This document shows, piece by piece, positions 17,664-26,397 of a stretch of 44,985 bases of DNA; position 1 is the first letter of the stretch; every line of letters begins with the position of its first letter. Source of the DNA: Pseudomonadota bacterium (GTDB lineage: Bacteria > Myxococcota_A > UBA9042 > GCA-2863065). The notes beneath the pieces are model-generated. The model saw only the letters and a program-made list of their open reading frames with translations, was not told where the DNA came from and made no database searches. The position numbers and the translations under genes were made by a program. The stretch is taken from positions 1 to 44,985 of the forward strand of contig SXOX01000270.1 of NCBI GenBank assembly GCA_005776585.1, written 5' to 3'.

Positions 17664-19492
17664 CACTCGCGGTCCTCGCCGTAGGGGCACTGCTGGGCAT
17701 GGCGGGCGTGACCGAGACACCAGACGGCATCGTGCGCTGGGTCTTCGGCATCGTCGACGGCATCGCGTGGAGCGACGTCTGGCGGCCGGTCTACAACCCC
17801 GAGCCGATGGACACCTACGCCTACCGCCCGCTGGCGGTCGTGCTCATCAAGCTGGGGCTGCTCTTCACCCGGGACCCGATGGCGCTCGCCGCGGTCCACG
17901 CCCTCGCCATACCCGCGTTCGGCCTTGCTGCGCTGGGGTTTCTGCGCCGAGCCGGCTTCTCGGACAGCCTCGCGGGGCTGGCCGCGAGCACGGCGATGGC
18001 CATGCCGTCGCTGCTGTTCTCCGGCTGGATCCCGGTCGAGTTCGACCTCGTCGGCGCGGCCTTCGTCCTCGCGGCGCTCTCGGCGCTCCACGACCTGCGC
18101 CTCACGCCGAGCCGCCGCGCGCGCCTCCGCTTCGTGGCCTTCTCAGCGCTCGCGATCCTGACTAAGGAGACGAGCGCGCTCGGGCTCTTCGCCTTCACGG
18201 TCGCCGACGCCTGGCCCCGACGACGCGAACTGCACGCCTGGCGGGTCCCCGCGGCGATCCTCTTGGGCATCTTCGTGGCGACCTTGCCGCTGCACTTCAC
18301 GCGCGGCGGCTCGGTCAGCGCGTTCTCCGCGTTTGGCGAAGGCTTCCACCCGATTCGTATCCCAGCCATGGTGCTCCACGTCGGAGCGCAGCTCCTGTAC
18401 GTGGTAGGGCCCGCAGGGGTCCTACTGCTCTGGGCTGACCGACTCGCCGGTCGGCGGTGGCTCCCAGTCGCGCTTTGGACGGCGACGGCGCTCCTCTTCT
18501 TTGCCCCGATCGTACGGCACTACAGCCACTTCGAGGCGGTCGTGTTCTCTTCGCCAACGTGGACCATCGGCCTGGTCGCCCTGCTGTGGGCAGCGCTCGT
18601 CGCCAACGTCCGCCGCGACGCGCCGGGCCTCCAGGGCACCGGCCATCGGGCCGCGCTGCTCATGCTCATCGGCTTCGCTGCCGCGCCCATCGTGCTCCGC
18701 TTTGCCCGCGCCGACGTCTCCGCCCGCATCCTGGCTCCGGCGATCCCCCTGCTGCACGCCCTCGTCTGGCGCGCCGCGAGCGCCCAACGCTCAGGGCGGC
18801 TCCTGGCCGCGGTCTTCGGCGCGTTCGTCGTCTCGGCCGCAGTAAACGCGGCGCTGTCCACTCGGACCCGCCTCGCCGTCGAGGGTGAGGCGCGTACTGC
18901 GCTGGCCAAAGATGTCCGGATGCCGTGCCCCGCGTTGATCGCAACGAACGCCGTACAATGGACGACCGTAGAGGACCTCGTGGCCGAGGGCGCCAACCTC
19001 GGCGCATGTGCCTGGTTTCAGACCACGAGCAGCCAGCCGGAGACCGGGATGACTCTGGCGGAGTTCACGGCCAGAGGCGGCGTCTCCGTCGACCGCGGGC
19101 AGGACGCCTACCTCGTCATCTCCACGGCCCGCTCGCGGATGGACGAGGCGACCAACCGCATCCTCGCAGGCGACTTCACCTGGACGAGCGAGCTACTGCC
19201 CGAGAGCGACGACGACCTGTTCGCGGCCTATCAGCGCATGGTCTTCGAGATCGAGACCGACCTCGAGACGCTGTTTCGCACCGCAGGCGCTCGCGTCTGC
19301 GGCCTCCGGTCTCCCTACGTGGCGCTGCCGCTCTGGTGGAACGAGCTTCCAGCGCGCCTGCTCCTGGGCGTGCCTCTCGTCGAGCGCTTCGACTGGGTCG
19401 CCTCCGTCTATCGCATCCGCGCCACGGAGCCCGGCTTCGTCCCGTCGGGCGGGCGCGGCCGGCGCGACCACGCGGGCGATGCGCGACGCTGA
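17654..19492 (+). CDS. Polytopic membrane protein, probable lipid-linked-sugar glycosyltransferase (GT39/ArnT-like fold)
   Basis: The 612-residue protein has roughly ten hydrophobic segments over its first 400 residues, then a soluble region of about 200 residues. The first loop contains PEPMDTYAYRPLAVV, similar in place and content to the catalytic periplasmic loop of GT-C enzymes, where an acidic residue binds the sugar-phosphate donor. Such proteins transfer sugars from polyprenyl-linked donors to glycans or proteins on the outer side of the inner membrane. The GTG start overlaps the end of glf by 10 bases. This implies a joint operon and suggests that the substrate could be a galactofuranose-containing glycan, an inference from position only. 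The family assignment is moderate, because GT-C proteins diverge strongly. No gene follows closely; a 169-base gap separates it from the next. Confidence 0.6.
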   Translation: MPVALAVLAVGALLGMAGVTETPDGIVRWVFGIVDGIAWSDVWRPVYNPEPMDTYAYRPLAVVLIKLGLLFTRDPMALAAVHALAIPAFGLAALGFLRRAGFSDSLAGLAASTAMAMPSLLFSGWIPVEFDLVGAAFVLAALSALHDLRLTPSRRARLRFVAFSALAILTKETSALGLFAFTVADAWPRRRELHAWRVPAAILLGIFVATLPLHFTRGGSVSAFSAFGEGFHPIRIPAMVLHVGAQLLYVVGPAGVLLLWADRLAGRRWLPVALWTATALLFFAPIVRHYSHFEAVVFSSPTWTIGLVALLWAALVANVRRDAPGLQGTGHRAALLMLIGFAAAPIVLRFARADVSARILAPAIPLLHALVWRAASAQRSGRLLAAVFGAFVVSAAVNAALSTRTRLAVEGEARTALAKDVRMPCPALIATNAVQWTTVEDLVAEGANLGACAWFQTTSSQPETGMTLAEFTARGGVSVDRGQDAYLVISTARSRMDEATNRILAGDFTWTSELLPESDDDLFAAYQRMVFEIETDLETLFRTAGARVCGLRSPYVALPLWWNELPARLLLGVPLVERFDWVASVYRIRATEPGFVPSGGRGRRDHAGDARR

Positions 19493-19508
19493 GAGCATGT
19501 GTCGTTTT

Positions 19509-19523
19509 TCATCACCGTGATGA
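19509..19523. promoter_or_regulatory. Short perfect inverted repeat between the glycosyltransferase and VWA genes
   Basis: TCATCAC-C-GTGATGA forms a 7-bp dyad with a one-base centre. It follows five T on the plus strand, so it has the wrong polarity for an intrinsic terminator of the upstream gene. It is about 140 bases before the VWA gene and could be an operator. The rest of the 169-base gap (19493-19661) shows no clear promoter. Confidence 0.3.
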
Positions 19524-19661
19524 TCCTAGCAGACATCTCTGTCGCGCCAGAGCCCCCTGATCGCGCGACGTAAGCCTCGGCACGCCCTGTGCTTGCGTGC
19601 GCTGCACCTCAGGACGAGGGCAACGGCGCGGGAGGCGCACAACCCAGAGCGAGGGAGACTC

Positions 19662-21377
19662 ATGCGAACGTGGATTGACGGCAGTAAGTGGTGGCTGAGC
19701 GTTCATCAATCGATGGTGGCCATGGCCCTGGCGGGACTCGTCGGGTGTGGGGACATGAGCGCTGAGAGCACGAGCAACAATATGGCCGCGACGAGCCACG
19801 GCGGCACAGGGACGGGCTCTGGAACCGGGGCCGACAGTGCGCCGCAGTCGAACGGGAGCCCGAAGTACTCGGCGGACGTGATGAGCGGGGCAGCCGGAGA
19901 TGCCAGCGCGTCTCACGCCGACATCGGGCCGACGAATCAAGGCGACAAGTTCAAGCCCGTCGGGACCAACCCGTTCACGCTGACTGCGGCGGATCCATTG
20001 TCGACCTTCGGCGCCGACGTCGACACGGCCAGCTACGACCTGTTCCGTCGTGACATTGGCATGGGACAGCTCCCGCAGCCCGACTCCGTGCGCCTCGAGG
20101 AGTGGGTCAACGCGTTCAAGTACGCTGATCCGGCCCCTGCGAAGGAGGACGTACACCCCTTCAAGATCGCGCTCGAGGCCGCGCCGAACCCCGTGCGGCC
20201 GGGCACGTCGCTGCTGCGCATCGGCATCAAGGGGCGGCCCATCGACGATCAGAAGAAGCCGACCAACCTGGTGGTCCTGGTCGACGTCTCGGGCAGCATG
20301 GGCGCGACCAACAAGCTCCCGCTCGTCAAGGTCGTGCTGAACGAGACCCTCGAGATCCTCGACCCGACCGACACGGTGAGTATCGTGACCTACGCAGGCA
20401 CGACGGCCGTGAAGCTCGCGCCGACGCAGGCCAAGGACAAGGCCACGATCAGCGGCGTCGTCAACAGCCTCCAGTCGGGCGGCTCCACCGCTGGGGCGAG
20501 CGGCATCACGCTGGCGTATGAGCAGGCGCACAAGGCCTACCTCGAGGGCGGCTTCAATCACGTGCTGCTGTGCACCGACGGCGACTTCAACGTGGGCATC
20601 TCGAACACGTCGGAGCTCGTCAAGCTCATCGAAGAGAAGCGCAAGACGGGCATCACCCTCACGGCACTCGGCTTCGGCAACGGCAACCTGAACGACGCGA
20701 TGATGGAGCAGGTCTCGAACAAAGGTAACGGCGTCTATAGCGTGATTACCGATGCGGACCACGCGATCAAGTACGTGCATGAGCGCATGCTCTCCAACGT
20801 GGTCTACATCGCCAAGGACATGAAGATCCAGGTCGAGTTCAACCCGAAGACGGTCAAGGCCTATCGCCTGCTGGGCTACGAGGACCGGGCGATCGCTGAC
20901 CAGGACTTCAAGAACGACCTCGTGGACGCCGGCGAGGTCGGCGCCGGACTTCAGGTGACCGCGCTCTACGAGCTGGTGCTCACCGGCGCGGAGCTTCCGG
21001 CAGTCGAGGGCGCGCCGTCGGCCAAGACGGGCCCGGATTGGGGCGGAACGGCCACCGTCGCGGCAACGGATCTCGCGCGCGTGGCGATTCGGTACAAGCA
21101 GCCCGGCGCGGCCGAGACCGACGCAGCAACGGAGACCGCGCTGGCCGTCCCAGCGAGCGCGCTGCTGGCCACGTTCGAGGCGGCCTCGACGGACACGCAG
21201 TGGGCCACGGCGATTGCGGCCATCGCGGAGATCTTCAAAGGCTCGCCATACGCGGTGCCTAGCGCCCTTCCGAGCCTCTACGCGACCGTCAAGGCCAACC
21301 TGGGCTCGGACCCGGATCGGCAGGAGCTCCAGGTCCTGCTGGAGAAGGCGGCGAAGCTCCTGGGCGTCACCCTGTAG
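19662..21377 (+). CDS. VWA-domain lipoprotein, YfbK-like
   Basis: The 571-residue protein has an N-terminal signal with lipobox LVGC at about residue 29 and a Gly/Ser/Thr-rich linker to about residue 90. Then comes the PF-type VWA N-terminal region (STFGADVDTASYDLFRR, EEWVNAF). A full von Willebrand A domain follows, with an intact metal site: LVDVSGSMG (DxSxS), a Thr in the middle and CTDGDFN. The C-terminal part (from about residue 385, NVVYIAKDMKIQVEFNP) is the DUF3520-like region normally found at the end of YfbK proteins. VWA domains bind protein partners through Mg2+. The function of this lipoprotein group is not established. The ATG at 19662 was chosen over the earlier open frame from 19593 because GAGGGAG lies 4 bases before it and the signal peptide starts here. 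It shares an upstream motif with the next gene. Confidence 0.85.
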   Translation: MRTWIDGSKWWLSVHQSMVAMALAGLVGCGDMSAESTSNNMAATSHGGTGTGSGTGADSAPQSNGSPKYSADVMSGAAGDASASHADIGPTNQGDKFKPVGTNPFTLTAADPLSTFGADVDTASYDLFRRDIGMGQLPQPDSVRLEEWVNAFKYADPAPAKEDVHPFKIALEAAPNPVRPGTSLLRIGIKGRPIDDQKKPTNLVVLVDVSGSMGATNKLPLVKVVLNETLEILDPTDTVSIVTYAGTTAVKLAPTQAKDKATISGVVNSLQSGGSTAGASGITLAYEQAHKAYLEGGFNHVLLCTDGDFNVGISNTSELVKLIEEKRKTGITLTALGFGNGNLNDAMMEQVSNKGNGVYSVITDADHAIKYVHERMLSNVVYIAKDMKIQVEFNPKTVKAYRLLGYEDRAIADQDFKNDLVDAGEVGAGLQVTALYELVLTGAELPAVEGAPSAKTGPDWGGTATVAATDLARVAIRYKQPGAAETDAATETALAVPASALLATFEAASTDTQWATAIAAIAEIFKGSPYAVPSALPSLYATVKANLGSDPDRQELQVLLEKAAKLLGVTL

Positions 21378-21488
21378 GCGCTCTCGCGCGATTCATCTCC
21401 CAAAGCTTGCCCCCCGGGAATATCCCTTGCACAACACGTGCGTTGGTGTGCTTCACTTGGGTGAGCATTCCAGTCTGGGAGGTGAATC

Positions 21489-23558
21489 ATGCGACTCAAT
21501 CCTTCAGCTGACGCCCGTGGCCTCTGCGTGCTGCGGTTCGTCGTGTCCGTTGCGGTCCCCGCGGCGATGGCCTCGTGCGGGGGCTTTTTCACCGAAGCCG
21601 ACACCGGGAGCACTCCGGGAGGCAAGGATGGCCAGTCCGGGCCCGGGCCGACCGGTGGGACCACGCTCGTCGGGCTGGTCCTGTCGAGCGCCGGCGTGGC
21701 GATCGCTCAGGCCACGGTCACCGCAGGCGGCGCCACGGCGCAGACGGATGCGCAGGGGCGCTTCTCGCTGCCGCTGAGCAACCCGGCCGCGACGGTGCCG
21801 ATCGTGGTCGAGCGCACCGGCTACGCGCCGTCGTACAAGGCGGTCTCGCCCGCGGGCGCGGCGATCGTGAGCGTCGGTGTCACCCTGCATCCCATCGGAG
21901 CGACCGCTACGGTCGATGCCGCCGCGGGAGGCGCGGTCCAGGCGCCGTCGGGCGCGACCATCTCGCTGCCACCGTCAGGCATGGTCGTGACGGCCACGGG
22001 CAAGCCCGCCAGCGGGCCGCTGACGGTCAACCTTACGCACGTCACGCCGGCCCAAGCGCTGAACGCGTCGCCCATCCCGCTTCTCGGATCGGACGGCGCC
22101 TCGACCTATCCGCTCATCAGCTACGGCATGGTCGACGTGACGGTCACCGACGCCAAAGGGCAGCGCTGTCAGCCCGGCGCGGCCTCGGCCGTGCAGCTCA
22201 CGCTGACCGCGGGCGCCTCCGATCCGGACAGCGCGGGCCTCTTCTACGGCGACCCGGCTCAAGGCCTGTGGGTCTTGGAGGGCGCGGCCACGCGCACGGG
22301 GACCACGTGGACGGCCATGCTGCCGCACCTGTCCTGGTGGAACGTCGACGCATTCATGAAGGTCCCGAAGGACAAGCAGTGCTGCGTCACCTTCAGCACG
22401 GTGTCCGACGCCGGCGTCGCGGTCCCGGGCGTCGAGATCAAGGGCACCATCCTGAACGGCTACACGTACGGCGGAAACACGGACAAGAACGGCACGCTGT
22501 GCCACGAGGCCTTCCCCTGCGGAGACACCGTGAGCGGCACTTGGAACGTCTACAGCAGCTCGGGTAAGTCGGGGCCCTTCTCGTTCGTCCCGTTTGCGGC
22601 CAAGGCGCAGTGCGGTACATCCGCGTGCCAGATCGTGACCATCACGGTTCCGTGCGTCTTGTCGAACCAGTGCCTCCCGGGCCAGACGTGCGCGGCGGGC
22701 GCGTGTACGGGGACTCCGATCGGTGGGCCCGACGCGACCGTCAAGCCTCCCGGCCCGTGCGTCCCGAGCTGCTCGGCGGGTCAGTGTAGCGACAATGGCT
22801 GCGGCCAGCCGTGCATGGCCTGTCCTTCTGGGCAGACCTGCGGCCCCTCGGGTGTATGCGCGGCCTGCGTCCCCAATTGCGGCGGGAAGCTCTGCGGGAG
22901 CGACGGGTGCAACGGCTCATGCGGCATCTGTCCCTCCGGTGAGGCATGTGACGGCTCACAGTGCGGCGATCCGTGCACGTTCTGCACGGGCGCGACGTGC
23001 TCGAGCTTTGGCTTCGAGGGCGCCACGCCGCTTTCCGGCTGGGACGTCAGCGGCGAGGTCGCAGTCATCGCCAACCTGGGAGCTGCGCCGGCACCGGAGG
23101 GCAGCAAGATGCTGCGCTTGTCGACGGGTCTCGCGGTCTCGCAGCCGAGCTACATTCAAAAGTCGCTCTGCGGGCAGGTGACCGGGACACGGCTCCAGTT
23201 CCGGTGGCGGCTCTATTCGGAGGAGTTCGAGGACTTCTGCGGATCGAGCTACCAGGACGACTTCCTGGTGAGCGTGGTCACGGGAGGCACGAAGACGCCG
23301 CTGTTCAAGGTGACCATCGACGAGATCTGCCGTAAGGGCGCCAACAACTGTGCGACGTGCGGCACCGCAGGGATAACCACCACGAAGGCCGACGTGTCAT
23401 TCGACAAGGGCGACGTCTACATGACGCCATGGCAGCAGACGGACGTCGTCATCCCCGGTGGGGCCTCGGGCAAGACCATCGCGTTCCAGGTCGAAGATGT
23501 CGGCGACAGCGCCTACGACACGGTCGTGCTCATCGACGACGTGCGCATCCTGCCGTAG
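21489..23558 (+). CDS. Cysteine-rich lipoprotein with carboxypeptidase-regulatory-like and C-terminal jelly-roll-like domains
   Basis: The 689-residue protein has a signal sequence with lipobox MASC at residue 29 or so. Residues about 58-125 look like a carboxypeptidase-regulatory-like beta sandwich (TLVGLVLSSAGVAIAQATVTAGG, TDAQGRFSLP). A beta-rich part of unknown type follows (about 130-395). Then comes a cysteine-rich stalk (about 400-515) with repeats such as CVPNCGGKLCGSDGCNGSCG. The last 170 residues start CSSFGFEGATPLSGWDVSGE and end TVVLIDDVRI, the layout of a carbohydrate-binding or adhesion-like jelly-roll domain. Export to the surface and a role in binding are likely; no catalytic residues were seen. 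GGGAGG at 6 bases fixes the ATG at 21489. The cysteine repeat type is shared with the lipoprotein at 7593. Confidence 0.75.
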   Translation: MRLNPSADARGLCVLRFVVSVAVPAAMASCGGFFTEADTGSTPGGKDGQSGPGPTGGTTLVGLVLSSAGVAIAQATVTAGGATAQTDAQGRFSLPLSNPAATVPIVVERTGYAPSYKAVSPAGAAIVSVGVTLHPIGATATVDAAAGGAVQAPSGATISLPPSGMVVTATGKPASGPLTVNLTHVTPAQALNASPIPLLGSDGASTYPLISYGMVDVTVTDAKGQRCQPGAASAVQLTLTAGASDPDSAGLFYGDPAQGLWVLEGAATRTGTTWTAMLPHLSWWNVDAFMKVPKDKQCCVTFSTVSDAGVAVPGVEIKGTILNGYTYGGNTDKNGTLCHEAFPCGDTVSGTWNVYSSSGKSGPFSFVPFAAKAQCGTSACQIVTITVPCVLSNQCLPGQTCAAGACTGTPIGGPDATVKPPGPCVPSCSAGQCSDNGCGQPCMACPSGQTCGPSGVCAACVPNCGGKLCGSDGCNGSCGICPSGEACDGSQCGDPCTFCTGATCSSFGFEGATPLSGWDVSGEVAVIANLGAAPAPEGSKMLRLSTGLAVSQPSYIQKSLCGQVTGTRLQFRWRLYSEEFEDFCGSSYQDDFLVSVVTGGTKTPLFKVTIDEICRKGANNCATCGTAGITTTKADVSFDKGDVYMTPWQQTDVVIPGGASGKTIAFQVEDVGDSAYDTVVLIDDVRILP

Positions 23559-23564
23559 TTTGGC

Positions 23565-23593
23565 TTGCCCCGGGGGCCGAATGCGGCTATGAG
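23565..23593 (+). promoter_or_regulatory. Candidate leaderless promoter of the AAA/TPR gene
   Basis: TTGCCC (23565-23570), a 17-base spacer and TATGAG (23588-23593) end 6 bases before the ATG at 23600. The GAGGG that could be taken as a ribosome site overlaps the -10-like box, so it would not be in the transcript if this promoter is used. Confidence 0.4.
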
Positions 23594-23599
23594 GGCCGC

Positions 23600-26332
23600 A
23601 TGCCGCCCCCCGGGTCGACCGCGTCCGCTGTGTCTCCGCGTCAAGCCCCGCCTCCGCCACCCATCGTCCGCCGGCCGTCCGCCATCATGAGCCTGAACGT
23701 GGACGCCACGCGTGAGTTCCGTGTCCAGGGCCACAAGACGCGCTTCACGGGCCGGCGCGAGACGCTCGAGCTGCTGTACAACGCCATCCGCGACGCAGCG
23801 ACGCAGAAGGCGCTCGTGGTCGTGCCCATCGTGGGGCCCGCGGGCGTGGGGAAGACGCGGCTCATCCACGAGTTCCTCTCACTCGTGAACCTGGAGCAGC
23901 GCGGCATCACGCTGCTGTCCACGCGCGGCACCGAGAGCGAGCCGGATCTGTCGCTCCGGCCGGTGAGCGATCTGGTGCGGCAGCGCTTCGCGCTCGAGTC
24001 GGGCCTCGACGCGGGCGAGGTGCGCGAGCGCATTCGGCGCGGCCTGCTCGAGATCGTCGGCGAGAAGAAGTCGGCGGACGCGACCATGCTGCTCTCGCAC
24101 CTGGTCGGGGTCCCGAATCCGGAGGGCTCGCGCTCTGACGTGATGGCGTTTTCGGACGCGGCGCTCGAGCGCGCGCTCCAGACGTTCTACAACCTGGTCC
24201 GCTTCGACGCCTCACGTCGCCCGCACATCCTGGTCGTGGACGCGCTGCAGTGGTCCACGACGCGACTGCGCCAGGCGCTCGCGGGCCTCGCCAAGTGCCT
24301 CGCCGGCACGGGCACGCTCGTGCTGCTGGCCTCGCGTCAGGCCATCCCCCCGGACGTGCTCGGCGCGGTCGACCCGCGGCGCGTTCGCTCCATCTCGGTC
24401 GAGCCCTTCGATCCGCCGACCATGGCGCGGCTCGTCGCTCAGCTCATGGAGCCAGCCGGAGCGGTGCAGTCCACACTGCTCGAGCGCATGGTGCAGCGCT
24501 CCAAGGGCATCCCTGCGTTGGCGGAGGACATCGTGCGCCTGATGTTCCAGCGCGGCGCGCTCGCGCTCCAGCCCGGCGCGCCCGACAAGTGGGTGCTCGA
24601 CCTGGAACGCCTCAAGGGGGCGCGGCTTCCGGGCAACGCCGTCGAGGCGGCCAAGGCCCGGATCGATACGCTGGACGAAAAGCAGCGCGCAGCCATCGAG
24701 CTCGCCTCGGTCTTTGGCCGGACGTTCTTCTTTGGTGGCGTGCTCGCGCTCATGCGCCTCGAGCGTGACCCGCAGCACGACCGGGAGCTGTCGTACTGGA
24801 CCAACGACCGACGCGAGGCGCGCCTCAACCAGGTGCTCCTCGGCCTCCAGAGCGCGGATCTCATCGAGTTTTGCCAGTCCGCGCCCATCCCCAAGGAGGT
24901 CGCGTTCGACTTTCAGAACGCCAATGAGCAGCAGCGCCTCTATGAGGGCATCGCGCCCGAGAAGCGCGCGCTGTATCACCGCGTGGCGGCGCAGTGGATG
25001 GTCGCGGCGGGCGCCATGGACACGTTCGAGGGCGCCGAGCTCTGCGCGGTGCACTTCGAGCGCGGCGGACGCTCCGATCTGGCCGGCGACGCGTTTCGCC
25101 GTGCAGCCGCGTTGGCTCGCTTCACGGGCCAGCACCATCGCGCCGCGGAGCTGCTCGAGAAGGCCGTCACCTACTACGACGCGAGCAACCTGGACGCGCG
25201 CTATCAGGCTGCGATGGAGCTCGCCGACGCGCTCGTACCGACAGGAGAGCTGGCGCGGGCGCGCGAGGCCTGCGCGGATGCGCTCTACTACTCGACCGTG
25301 CTGGGCCGAAAGGCCCTCGGCGGGCGCGCCTACCACCGCCTGGGACAGGTCGCCATTCGCGATGGGCGCTACGACGAAGCGCGCGAGCATCTGGACCGCG
25401 CGCTCAAGCTGCTGACGGACGCGGGCGATCTGGCCGGCATCGCGTGCTGCCACGACGAGCTCGGCCTCGTGGCGTGGTACCTGGGCCGACCCGGCGCGTT
25501 TCGCGAGGCGCTCGCGCAGCTCCTCAAGGGGCTCGGCATCCGGCGCAAGCTGGGCGACGAAGTCGGGCTGGCCGTGTCCTTGCGGCACGTCGGCAACATC
25601 CACATCGGGCGCGGTCAGCTCGACGAAGCCGAGAAGGCCTTTCGCGAGGCCATCGCGATCCACGAGCGGAGGCACGAGCCCTGGGGCGTGGCGATGGCCG
25701 AGATCGGCCTGGGCGCCGTGTTCCATGAGCTTGGGCGTCTCGGTGAGGCGATTGGCACGTGGGAGCACGGCCTCGAGAAGGCCAACGAGGCCGGCGATCG
25801 CGAGCTTCAGGGCGTGCTCCAGACCAACCTGGGCGAGGCACGGCTCGGGCTAGGCCACGATCGCGAAGCGGAGGCTCTGCTCCAGTCGGCCTTGGAGGCG
25901 ACGCAAGAGGTCGGTGATCGGCGGACCATGGTCGCCACGCTGCGCAACCAGGCAACGATGTACGCCGTTAGAAAACGCTTCGAACGGGCCATCCGGGTCG
26001 GCGAAGAGGCCGTTCAGGTGGCCGAGGCCCTCGACGCAAAGCAGCCGCTGGGCGCGGCGCTGGTGGCGCTGGGCAACATCTACGCGGATATGAACCGAGT
26101 CCCGGCCACGGCGGACACGGCCGCAGCGCTTGGCTCGGACACCGATCAGCGCGCGAACGAGTGCTTCTTCCGCGCTGTCGGCTACTTCGAGGAGATGGGC
26201 GACGTGCGTGGCCTGTCGCGCGGCCTGGAGTCGTACGGGCGCTTTCTGACCGACCGCGGCGTCGTCAACAAGGGCCGGCGCCTCATGCAGCGCGCGCAGG
26301 AGCTGCGGCAGGGCATCGGCGCGGCAATCTAA
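23600..26332 (+). CDS. AAA_16-type ATPase with C-terminal tetratricopeptide repeats
   Basis: The 910-residue protein has a proline-rich N-terminus, then an Orc1-like AAA domain. Walker A is GPAGVGKT at residues 79-86 and a Walker B-like strand is ILVVDALQW near residue 213, in which Asp is kept but the usual second acid is replaced by Ala. A winged-helix-like section with RAAIELASVFGRTF (about 370-390) is of the kind found in this family. From about residue 480 to the end at least eight TPR-like helical pairs follow (for example AEKAFREAIAIHERR and EAIGTWEHGLEKANEAG). No kinase, cyclase or DNA-binding domain is attached, unlike in many relatives. It probably acts as a signalling scaffold or switch in the cytoplasm. 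The start at 23600 agrees with a leaderless promoter; the ATG at 23687 is an alternative closer to the conserved domain. Confidence 0.8.
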   Translation: MPPPGSTASAVSPRQAPPPPPIVRRPSAIMSLNVDATREFRVQGHKTRFTGRRETLELLYNAIRDAATQKALVVVPIVGPAGVGKTRLIHEFLSLVNLEQRGITLLSTRGTESEPDLSLRPVSDLVRQRFALESGLDAGEVRERIRRGLLEIVGEKKSADATMLLSHLVGVPNPEGSRSDVMAFSDAALERALQTFYNLVRFDASRRPHILVVDALQWSTTRLRQALAGLAKCLAGTGTLVLLASRQAIPPDVLGAVDPRRVRSISVEPFDPPTMARLVAQLMEPAGAVQSTLLERMVQRSKGIPALAEDIVRLMFQRGALALQPGAPDKWVLDLERLKGARLPGNAVEAAKARIDTLDEKQRAAIELASVFGRTFFFGGVLALMRLERDPQHDRELSYWTNDRREARLNQVLLGLQSADLIEFCQSAPIPKEVAFDFQNANEQQRLYEGIAPEKRALYHRVAAQWMVAAGAMDTFEGAELCAVHFERGGRSDLAGDAFRRAAALARFTGQHHRAAELLEKAVTYYDASNLDARYQAAMELADALVPTGELARAREACADALYYSTVLGRKALGGRAYHRLGQVAIRDGRYDEAREHLDRALKLLTDAGDLAGIACCHDELGLVAWYLGRPGAFREALAQLLKGLGIRRKLGDEVGLAVSLRHVGNIHIGRGQLDEAEKAFREAIAIHERRHEPWGVAMAEIGLGAVFHELGRLGEAIGTWEHGLEKANEAGDRELQGVLQTNLGEARLGLGHDREAEALLQSALEATQEVGDRRTMVATLRNQATMYAVRKRFERAIRVGEEAVQVAEALDAKQPLGAALVALGNIYADMNRVPATADTAAALGSDTDQRANECFFRAVGYFEEMGDVRGLSRGLESYGRFLTDRGVVNKGRRLMQRAQELRQGIGAAI

Positions 26333-26337
26333 GGCGG

Positions 26338-26367
26338 TTGATTCGCAGTCCCGCGGTCTGGTAGGGT
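26338..26367 (+). promoter_or_regulatory. Candidate promoter of the UDP-glucose dehydrogenase gene
   Basis: TTGATT (26338-26343), an 18-base spacer and TAGGGT (26362-26367) lie before a 30-base leader that contains AAGGAGG. Unlike many promoters here, this one gives a normal leader with a ribosome site. Confidence 0.4.
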
Positions 26368-26397
26368 CCGCGCCCGGCTTGGGCCAAGGAGGCACGC

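Noticed and set aside
19504..19523. T5 plus hairpin as terminator of the glycosyltransferase gene
   Set aside because: The T-run precedes the hairpin on the plus strand, so the order is wrong; it is reported only as a possible operator.
24212..25768. A 518-codon open frame opposite the AAA/TPR gene
   Set aside because: Low-complexity product; the plus-strand frame holds TPR repeats and the Walker motifs.
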